This document shows positions 1 to 5,549 of a stretch of 6,798 nt of DNA, piece by piece (the first letter of the stretch is position 1; each line of letters starts with the position of its first letter). Origin of the DNA: JBDRGD01 sp043818095 (GTDB lineage: Bacteria > Chloroflexota > Dehalococcoidia > Dehalococcoidales > RBG-16-60-22); the NCBI GenBank assembly GCA_043818095.1, contig JBDRGD010000004.1, forward strand, positions 1 through 6,798. The letters are read 5' to 3'. The notes under the pieces are model-generated. The model did no database searches, was not told the DNA's origin, and worked only from the letters and a program-made list of their open reading frames with translations. The position numbers were made by a program, and so were the translations under genes.

Positions 1-1
1 G

Positions 2-808
2 ACCAGCATCGCCCAGATTGTGGCGGAGGAACTCAGTTTGCCTTTAGAAAAGGTGGTGGTGGTCACCGGCGACACCGATACCGCCCCCTGGTCCACGATG
101 TCGGTGGGCAGCCAGACATTGTATTCTTTGAGCACGGCGGCATACCGCGCCTGCCAGGACGTCAAGGCGCAGCTCGGCGCGCTGGCCGCCCGCAAACTGG
201 GAGCCGACGCTGCCGCTATCGAGTTCGTTGACGGGGTTTTCCGGGTGAAAGGGAAAACCGAAAAAGTAATCTCCTTCGCGGATTTGGCAAAGTCGGCGCT
301 GGCCTTCCGGGGCGAGGGCCCGCTGGTGGGGCGGGGCTCGGTCGGCGGAATGCCCGCGGCTCCGACGCTTTCGGTGAGCGCCGCCGACGTCGAGGTGGAC
401 GAGGAGACGGGTAAGGTTAAAATCCTCTCTTTCACGGAGGCCCAGGATGTGGGTTTAGCGATTAACCCGATGTCGGTGGAGGGGCAGATACAGGGGGCCG
501 TTACCCAGGGTATCGGCTGGGCGCTGATGGAGGGCTATCAATTCGAAAACGGCGTGGTGCAGAACACCACCTTCCTCGATTACCGTCTGCCCACCGCGAC
601 GGATGTGCCGATGATTGACACCATCCTGGTAGAGGTAGGCTCGTCCGACGGCGTCTACGGGGTGAGGCATGCGGGAGAGCCGCCGATGATTCCCACGCTC
701 GCGGCGATTGCCAATGCCGTTTACCGCGCCACCGGGGTGAGGATAAAGGAGCTCCCGATGAACCCCGAGGCAGTACTGAAAGCCATCAGGAACCGGGGGA
801 AAGCCTGA
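2..808 (+). CDS. Molybdenum hydroxylase large subunit (xanthine dehydrogenase/aldehyde oxidase family), C-terminal part
   Basis: This is the C-terminal 268 residues of a molybdopterin-binding catalytic subunit. The frame is open through the left edge: codons from position 2 read TSIAQIVAEEL, so the GTG at 20 is internal, not a start. Full subunits are usually about 750-800 residues, so roughly a third is present. Family features seen are a VTGDTDTAP segment, the cofactor-binding stretch GQIQGAVTQGIG (about nt 482-517), and GVRHAGEPPMIPT near the end. The Glu of that GEP motif (codon 677-679) matches the conserved catalytic base next to the Mo centre. These enzymes hydroxylate or dehydrogenate aldehydes, N-heterocycles or aromatic acyl-CoAs, with small FeS and FAD partners. 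Those partners are not in the window, and the substrate cannot be assigned from this part. A MoaD-like gene follows after 25 bp, probably in the same operon. Confidence 0.93.
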   Translation, partial: TSIAQIVAEELSLPLEKVVVVTGDTDTAPWSTMSVGSQTLYSLSTAAYRACQDVKAQLGALAARKLGADAAAIEFVDGVFRVKGKTEKVISFADLAKSALAFRGEGPLVGRGSVGGMPAAPTLSVSAADVEVDEETGKVKILSFTEAQDVGLAINPMSVEGQIQGAVTQGIGWALMEGYQFENGVVQNTTFLDYRLPTATDVPMIDTILVEVGSSDGVYGVRHAGEPPMIPTLAAIANAVYRATGVRIKELPMNPEAVLKAIRNRGKA

Positions 809-833
809 AGGCGTCCGACCGGATGATATCACG

Positions 834-1109
834 ATGGGCACAACGGTCAAGATAGGCCCCAATTTACAGGACTATTACAGTGTTCCCGGCATTCTGGAAC
901 TGGACGGCCAGACCGTCGGGGAGTGCCTGGCCGACCTCATCCGGCGTTATCCCGATGCCCGGGAGTGGCTTTACGACCAGGACGGCGTATTGCAGGTGCT
1001 GATAAGCATTAACGCCGAGGAAACGGTTGTGCCGGACGGCCAGGGACTGGCAAGGATTCTGAAAGCGGACGAGGAGCTGCAAATCTCCGCGGTCATCGGC
1101 GGCGGTTAG
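834..1109 (+). CDS. MoaD/ThiS family ubiquitin-like sulfur carrier protein
   Basis: A 91-residue protein with the size and pattern of the beta-grasp sulfur carriers. It has an N-terminal strand, a central T-V-G-E-C-L-A-D-L-I helix start with an RRYP segment after it, an LISINAEE strand, and the closing ISAVIGGG. The terminal Gly-Gly is the site that MoaD-type proteins have adenylated and converted to a thiocarboxylate, the sulfur donor for the molybdopterin dithiolene. The stop is TAG, with an in-frame TAA two codons later. The start is the ATG at 834, preceded by only a weak GGAT-like ribosome site. Its position 25 bp after a molybdenum hydroxylase subunit suggests a dedicated cofactor-sulfuration role. 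A ThiS-like or other sulfur-transfer role cannot be excluded, as no MoaE or MoeB partner is visible. It meets the activase gene tail to tail with 1 bp between the stops. Confidence 0.88.
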   Translation: MGTTVKIGPNLQDYYSVPGILELDGQTVGECLADLIRRYPDAREWLYDQDGVLQVLISINAEETVVPDGQGLARILKADEELQISAVIGGG

Positions 1110-1110
1110 T

Positions 1111-2031
1111 TCACATAACGTGGATACCCCTGGCCCTTAGCTGCTCTTTCGCTTTCTCCATTTCCCCGGCGGAGGGCGGGGATATTTCCGGCAGGGCATA
1201 CCGGCGTCCCAGCAGTTCGTATTTACCCGTCCCGTAGTTGTGATAGGCCAGCAGCTCCACGCCGGAGAGGAAGGGCAGGGAGGCCAGGAAGTCGGCCAGG
1301 GCGGTGATGTTCGGCCCGTCCGTGATGCCCGGGACGAGCACCTGCCGCACTACCAGGGTTTTTCCCCTCTCCTGAAGTCTTGCCGAGGCCAGGCGCGTAT
1401 TGCGGAGTATCAGGTCATTATTCACCTCGGTAAGCTCGCGGTGTTTGGCGGGGTCCGTGTGCTTGAGGTCGATATACAGCCAGTCCACCATCTCCAGCAT
1501 CGCCCGGAAATGTTTTTCGTCCGCGAGAGCGCTGGTCTCCACGACGGTATGAATCCCACGGCGCCGGCACTGCGCCAGCAGCTCCCGGAGAAAAGCCGGC
1601 TGATAGAGGGGTTCTCCGCCGGTGCAGGAAAGCCCCCCGCCGGACTGGCGGTGGAGGGTCCGGTCCTTTTCCAGCAGCTCCACTATTTCCGGCACGGAGT
1701 AGCGCTGCCCCCAGAGATGGAGGGCTCCGGTGGGGCAAGCCGCCATACAGTCGCCGCAGGCGTCGCAGGCCGACCGGTCGATGTCAATTGCGGAAGGCTC
1801 CCGCCGCGACAGCGCGCCGCGGGGGCAAACCTCAAGACAGAGACCGCAGTCCGTGCACTCGCTCCGCCGGAAAATCAGCTCAGGTCCCGCGGCCTGGCCT
1901 TCCGGGTTGCTGCACCAGCGGCAGCTCAGCGGACAGCCCTTGAAAAAAAGAAGGGTCCGGATGCCCGGACCGTCGTGAGTGGCATTCCGGTCTATCTTCC
2001 AGATTAGCCCTTCCGGCGCTTCATTGCTCAG
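1111..2031 (-). CDS. Glycyl radical enzyme activase (radical SAM, PflA-like, with two extra 4Fe-4S clusters)
   Basis: A 306-residue protein if started at the CTG at 2031. It would reductively cleave S-adenosylmethionine and abstract hydrogen from the radical glycine of the neighbouring GRE. Residues 19-25 are HDGPGIR. The radical SAM motif is C33-x3-C37-x2-C40, within GCPLSCRWCSNPE. A ferredoxin-like insert holds two four-cysteine sets: C59, C62, C65, C69 and C89, C92, C95, C99, each followed by Pro. The SAM-contacting TGGEP is at 137-141. Length and domain order fit GRE activases of the HPAD/GDH/CutD type rather than short E. coli PflA. The frame is open back to the GRE stop (2062-2064) but has no ATG, GTG or TTG before the conserved domain. 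The first such codon, ATG 1746, lies after nine of the eleven cluster cysteines. CTG 2031 is chosen because GGGGGAG stands 7 nt upstream. A +1-frame ATG at 2024 is an alternative if a G was lost near 2007-2010. Confidence 0.9.
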   Translation of the reverse strand: MSNEAPEGLIWKIDRNATHDGPGIRTLLFFKGCPLSCRWCSNPEGQAAGPELIFRRSECTDCGLCLEVCPRGALSRREPSAIDIDRSACDACGDCMAACPTGALHLWGQRYSVPEIVELLEKDRTLHRQSGGGLSCTGGEPLYQPAFLRELLAQCRRRGIHTVVETSALADEKHFRAMLEMVDWLYIDLKHTDPAKHRELTEVNNDLILRNTRLASARLQERGKTLVVRQVLVPGITDGPNITALADFLASLPFLSGVELLAYHNYGTGKYELLGRRYALPEISPPSAGEMEKAKEQLRARGIHVM

Positions 2032-2038
2032 AGCTGCT

Positions 2039-2045
2039 CTCCCCC
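2039..2045 (-). promoter_or_regulatory. Shine-Dalgarno sequence for the activase, supporting a CTG start
   Basis: On the minus strand this reads GGGGGAG, with GGAG able to pair with the 16S anti-Shine-Dalgarno. The spacer AGCAGCT is 7 nt, ideal for initiation at CTG 2031-2029. The out-of-frame ATG at 2024-2022 would be 14 nt away, which is too long. The site lies just after the GRE stop at 2062, so translational coupling with the GRE is likely. Confidence 0.55.
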
Positions 2046-2061
2046 GTTTCCCGTGGCGGCG

Positions 2062-4512
2062 CTAGACCGTGTGGGAAGTCCTGCGGATAATCTGGTCCTG
2101 GAGTTCTTCGGATAGCTCCACGAAATAGGCGACGTAGCCCGCCACCCGGACCATGAGCCCGCGGTATTTCTCCGGGTGCTTTTTCGCCTCGATGAAGACC
2201 CGCTTGTCCTGGCAGTTAATCTGGACGTGGTGGCCGCCCCGGCTGAAGAAATATTCCACCAGCGCCAGCATCTCGTGCATCTTCGCTTCGCGGTCGACGT
2301 TGACGAAATAGAGGTTGTGGGTCACGCCGAACTGCCGGTCATGGTCCAGCTTGGTGACGGAGTTGATATTACCGACCGCGCCGTTGACGTCCTGGCCGTC
2401 GGTAGGTCCCACGTGGTTGGAGAACGGCTCCCCGGCTTTCCGCCCGTCCGGGGTCGCCCAGGTCTTGGCGCCTTCGAACATGTTGGACATGGGCCAGGCG
2501 GTCATCGCGAAGTTACGGTTGCCCAGGAAAGTGACCAGTTTTTTCGGTTCGTCGCTGACGAGGTTGTAGATGTCCCGGGCAATCTCGTCCACGTAGTCGT
2601 CGTCGTTACCGAACTTGGGCATCTTGTGCCGCAGGGTATCGCGCAGGGTTTCGTAACCCTCGAAGTTGGCATCGATAGCCTTTGCCAGCTCCGCCAGGGT
2701 GCTTTGTTTCTCGTCGTAGACCAGCCTCCTGATTGCCGCCAGGCTGTCTGACAGGGTCGCCAGACCGCCGGCGAGGACGATACCCGGCCCGATGGTTATC
2801 TTCGCCCCGCCCGCGTTGGTAGGCAGGCCTCGCTCGATGCAGGCATTTGTGAACAGGCTCTGCAGCGGCAGGGGGAAGTGCTGCGCGGATACCTGTTCCG
2901 CGACGCTGGTGGCGGTATGCCCGTCTAGAATCTGCTGGCGCAGTTGCTGTTTCACCGCCGCCAGCAAATCGTCGAAAGTCTTATACTGCTCCAGGCCGCC
3001 CGGTTCCAATCCCAGCACTTCCCCGGAGCCGGGCTGGCCGGGCATGCGTTTGCGCCCGTTATAAAACACGGTCTCCAGGGCCATGGGCAGGTTCAGCAGG
3101 CAGGACGCGGCGTGCCCGTACTGCTGGGCATGAGGACCCTCCGGCTCGGAGCAGCCCTGCACCCATCCTGTACGCGCCTCTTCCAGGGTATAGCCGACGT
3201 CCATGAGCTGGGTCTTGATGGTCTCCGTGTTCTCAATCTTGGGGATGCCCAGTCCCAGCGCATTGAGCTCGGCGGCTTTCATCTTCAGGGCATAAGTGGT
3301 CTCCCGCGGATGGCTCAGCAGGACGATGTCCGGCTGAATGGTCCTGACTGACTTCGCGGCGTCCAGGACCAGGTAGGAGAGCTCGTTGGAGGCGTCCCGG
3401 CCGTCGGCATCGACCCCGCCGATGCAGAGGGTCTGGGTGGCCTTATAGCCGGGGGAAGAGCGGGCGCCCGCGGCGGACCAGAACATCACCGTGCCGGTCA
3501 GCTTGATGAAGAGCAATTCGAGGAGCTCCTGGGCTTCTAGCGGGGTGATGATGCCGTTATCGATGTCCGCGCGGTAGAAGGGATAGAGGTACTGGTCGAG
3601 TCGGCCGATGGTATAGACCGAGCCCGTGCCCTCGATGTGCATCAACGCCATGACGAAGCAGACGGCCTGCAGGGCCTCGTGGAAGGTGCGCGCCGGCTGG
3701 TAGGGCACCCGCGCCGCTATCTCCGCGACCCTGCGTATTTCGGCTTTACGCGCGGGGTCGGCTTCCTGCCCGGCCGCTTCGAGGACCTTGCGACTATACT
3801 TTTCGGCGAAACCCTTGATAGCCTCGATAACGGTGAGTAGCGCCTCGTGAAACTGACGCTTTTCCGATGAATCATCACCCGCCAGACCGGAAAGCGCTTC
3901 TCTGACCCGTTTTTCATAGTGCACCAGTCCGCGGTTGAGGATTTCTTCCCAGGGAGGGGTGAAGTGATAGCCGTGCATCATCAGCATCGCCCAGCTGTCC
4001 GCCCAGCCGTTCCCGCTGACTTTTCGCGCCAGCTCCGGTGGGCAGGTCTCCTTCCAGAGGTCGAACAGGGTCCGGCCCTGCCAGAAGGCGAGCATTTCCT
4101 TGATTTCCGCTACCTGCTCCGGGCGCACATCATACGGGTCCCAGGGACGGTCCGCCAGGGTATCAATCTCGTCCCGGAGCCACGCGGAGGCAATCTCCGG
4201 GACAAACCCGGCGTACCTTAACTGGCAGGTGGGCGACCCCACCAGGAGCTCCCCCTCGGCGATAACGGCGGGCATGTCCTCCAGCGTGCGGGCGAAGCCC
4301 CGGGCAAAGCGGGTGATTACCGGCTGCCCTTCCGTCTCGGCAAAGACCTTCGTGTAGGCCCGCGCGCGGCGCAGGCAGAGGCCGGGACGACGCCGGGAAA
4401 GGAGAAAGGCATTCAGCTTCCGCACCCTTTCCGTGCTGCCCGTCTCAAACGGCTGCGAGCGGGCGATTCTCTCGCGCCGGGCGACAATGCTCTCGCCGGT
4501 GTCGGTAACCAT
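2062..4512 (-). CDS. Glycyl radical enzyme of the pyruvate formate-lyase superfamily, dehydratase/lyase-like (GCSEP active site)
   Basis: An 816-residue protein, full length for the family. The glycyl radical domain is C-terminal: RVAGYVAYFVEL with the radical Gly at 792, 24 residues from the end. The thiyl-radical Cys is C454 in WVQGCSEPEGP, with Glu456 in the Cys-x-Glu-Pro arrangement. Glycerol dehydratase, choline TMA-lyase, HPA decarboxylase and isethionate lyase use that arrangement for a general base; pyruvate formate-lyase has Cys-Cys. Other family landmarks are GRLDQYLYPFY (303-313), LCIGGVDADG (362-371) and the late NHVGPTDGQDVNG (699-711). The segment after the active site, HAQQYGHAAS, does not match any characterised subgroup that I recognise, so the substrate is unknown. 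It is a soluble cytoplasmic protein with no signal peptide. The start ATG 4512 has AGGA/CAGG-type sequence 10-14 nt upstream. The activase follows in the same frame after the TAG stop. Confidence 0.93.
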   Translation of the reverse strand: MVTDTGESIVARRERIARSQPFETGSTERVRKLNAFLLSRRRPGLCLRRARAYTKVFAETEGQPVITRFARGFARTLEDMPAVIAEGELLVGSPTCQLRYAGFVPEIASAWLRDEIDTLADRPWDPYDVRPEQVAEIKEMLAFWQGRTLFDLWKETCPPELARKVSGNGWADSWAMLMMHGYHFTPPWEEILNRGLVHYEKRVREALSGLAGDDSSEKRQFHEALLTVIEAIKGFAEKYSRKVLEAAGQEADPARKAEIRRVAEIAARVPYQPARTFHEALQAVCFVMALMHIEGTGSVYTIGRLDQYLYPFYRADIDNGIITPLEAQELLELLFIKLTGTVMFWSAAGARSSPGYKATQTLCIGGVDADGRDASNELSYLVLDAAKSVRTIQPDIVLLSHPRETTYALKMKAAELNALGLGIPKIENTETIKTQLMDVGYTLEEARTGWVQGCSEPEGPHAQQYGHAASCLLNLPMALETVFYNGRKRMPGQPGSGEVLGLEPGGLEQYKTFDDLLAAVKQQLRQQILDGHTATSVAEQVSAQHFPLPLQSLFTNACIERGLPTNAGGAKITIGPGIVLAGGLATLSDSLAAIRRLVYDEKQSTLAELAKAIDANFEGYETLRDTLRHKMPKFGNDDDYVDEIARDIYNLVSDEPKKLVTFLGNRNFAMTAWPMSNMFEGAKTWATPDGRKAGEPFSNHVGPTDGQDVNGAVGNINSVTKLDHDRQFGVTHNLYFVNVDREAKMHEMLALVEYFFSRGGHHVQINCQDKRVFIEAKKHPEKYRGLMVRVAGYVAYFVELSEELQDQIIRRTSHTV

Positions 4513-4548
4513 CAGCGTAATGCCTGTCCTGAATCAGTCCTTTTTATC

Positions 4549-4577
4549 ATTTTTTCATTACTCCCGGGCTTTGTCAA
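4549..4577 (-). promoter_or_regulatory. Candidate sigma-70-type promoter for the GRE-activase operon
   Basis: On the minus strand a perfect -35 hexamer TTGACA (4577-4572) is followed, after a 17-nt spacer, by AAAAAT (4554-4549), which matches TATAAT at four of six positions. It lies 37 nt upstream of the GRE start. The AT-rich run after it (forward 4541-4560) would help melting. The weak -10 keeps confidence moderate; it may need an activator. Confidence 0.42.
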
Positions 4578-4643
4578 CAAAACTCAAAGAATAGATGCCT
4601 GCGCTTTCCGCCCGGCAGATTGTAAGCCCCGAAGATGATTCTC

Positions 4644-4673
4644 TTGTCCACAATTGGACCGCGGGTGTATAAT
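4644..4673 (+). promoter_or_regulatory. Candidate sigma-70-type promoter for the tandem-barrel gene
   Basis: A perfect -10 hexamer TATAAT (4668-4673) is preceded at 18 nt by TTGTCC (4644-4649), which matches TTGACA at four of six positions. Transcription would start near 4680, giving a leader of about 50 nt before the ATG at 4732. It lies in the intergenic region shared with the divergent GRE operon. Confidence 0.5.
4646..4659. promoter_or_regulatory. Inverted repeat inside the promoter spacer, possible operator
   Basis: GTCCA-CAAT-TGGAC is a perfect 5-bp inverted repeat. It overlaps the -35 element and spacer of the plus-strand promoter, where a bound repressor would block polymerase. It is short and could arise by chance. 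No regulator gene is visible in the window. Confidence 0.25.
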
Positions 4674-4719
4674 TGCATAACTCAAAAGGGCGGAAACCGA
4701 TAATAATTGACATCAATAT

Positions 4720-4724
4720 GGAGG
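4720..4724 (+). promoter_or_regulatory. Strong Shine-Dalgarno sequence GGAGG for the tandem-barrel gene
   Basis: GGAGG stands 7 nt before the ATG at 4732 and fixes that start. It is the best ribosome site in the window, suggesting good translation of the downstream gene. Confidence 0.8.
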
Positions 4725-4731
4725 CAACGCA

Positions 4732-5526
4732 ATGAGCGAAAAATTCCCCACCCGGACCGTGGGACTGGAAGTGGTCAGTTGCACCGACCCCGCCCGCGAA
4801 GCAGAGTTTTTCTGGTGGTTCCGCAAGGTGCATATCCCCGACCTGAAAGCGACCCCGGGTATTGTCGACGTTTACCGCTACCGGGACATCCAGTATGATT
4901 TCTCGTCGGTGCCGAACAACTTCGGCAGGGGTTTCATGACGCCGGAGGGGGTGCCTTCGCGTTACCTGACCCTGCTGCGCATCAACTCGGAAGACCCCTG
5001 GGCCTTGATGCAGCAGATTAAAGAGGACGACGGAAAAAGGGCGAAACAGGGCCGGATAATCGATTGCTACCGCAGCTATGAGATGAGCGTCTGGGACTTC
5101 GTCGCCTACCGGAGGACGGTCCAGCCGCCGGTCCGCCCGGAAACTAATTTACCCGACGGGATGCCGGAAGCCATCCTGGTGGTGATGGTCAACGTCGCCC
5201 CGGACATGGAGGACCTGTTCTACGAATGGTGGCTCGATGTCCATGCCTACGACCTCGTGGAGGAACCGGGCGTTGTGCAGGGGAGTCGCTTCCGCACCAT
5301 GAACCCCGCCCCGGCGGAGGACGAACCCAACACCATGCTGATATATGAAATCGACGCCGACGACCCCGGGGCCGGGGTGAAAAAGGTCTTTACCGATGAG
5401 ATGACGATACGGCGTCCCGCGGGACGGTCCGACCCTCAGCCCAACCCCCGCCCCCGCCCGACCTTCGCCCGCGGGCTTTTCCAACACGTCGACCATCCTG
5501 TCAGCATCAGTTCGGAAAACCGGTAA
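4732..5526 (+). CDS. Tandem dimeric alpha/beta-barrel-like protein, function unknown
   Basis: A 264-residue cytoplasmic protein built from two related halves. Residues 27-51 and 164-188 share the pattern [FY]-x-W-W-x2-V-H-x2-D-L-x3-P-G-[IV]-V-x3-R-[YF]-R, with His34/His171, Asp37/Asp174 and Pro42-Gly43/Pro179-Gly180 equivalent. A second shared block, a hydrophobic strand followed by DP (about 77-96 and 200-219), follows each at similar spacing. The W-x-x-x-H-x-x-D/E-L-x-x-x-P-G style resembles EthD/DABB-like ferredoxin-fold proteins, which usually form two-domain barrels by dimerisation. Here one chain could make a whole barrel. Some relatives are small-molecule lyases, mono-oxygenases or stress proteins, so no reaction is assigned. 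The tail has a Pro-Arg-rich stretch (about 231-243). It is transcribed divergently from the GRE operon across 219 bp and converges with the UGSC-like gene. Confidence 0.85.
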   Translation: MSEKFPTRTVGLEVVSCTDPAREAEFFWWFRKVHIPDLKATPGIVDVYRYRDIQYDFSSVPNNFGRGFMTPEGVPSRYLTLLRINSEDPWALMQQIKEDDGKRAKQGRIIDCYRSYEMSVWDFVAYRRTVQPPVRPETNLPDGMPEAILVVMVNVAPDMEDLFYEWWLDVHAYDLVEEPGVVQGSRFRTMNPAPAEDEPNTMLIYEIDADDPGAGVKKVFTDEMTIRRPAGRSDPQPNPRPRPTFARGLFQHVDHPVSISSENR

Positions 5527-5549
5527 ACACCGCTCCGGCGGGATTCCCG

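Noticed and set aside
1111..1746. Activase starting at ATG 1746 as a 211-residue protein
   Set aside because: This would discard the radical SAM cysteines and most of the 4Fe-4S cysteines, all of which are intact in the same open frame upstream.
1240..2007. 255-codon plus-strand reading frame opposite the activase
   Set aside because: It is antisense to the activase cysteine motifs, has low-complexity Ala/Gly/Pro/Arg composition and matches no recognisable family.
1111..4512. A single GRE-activase fusion made by pyrrolysine insertion at TAG
   Set aside because: No supporting signal was seen. TAG works as a normal stop after the moaD-like gene, and a well-placed Shine-Dalgarno plus CTG explains activase translation. 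It is kept only as an alternative in the findings.
5539..5549. CGGGA-T-TCCCG inverted repeat between the convergent barrel and UGSC-like genes, as a terminator
   Set aside because: The stem is only 5 bp with a 1-nt loop and no proper U-tract follows.
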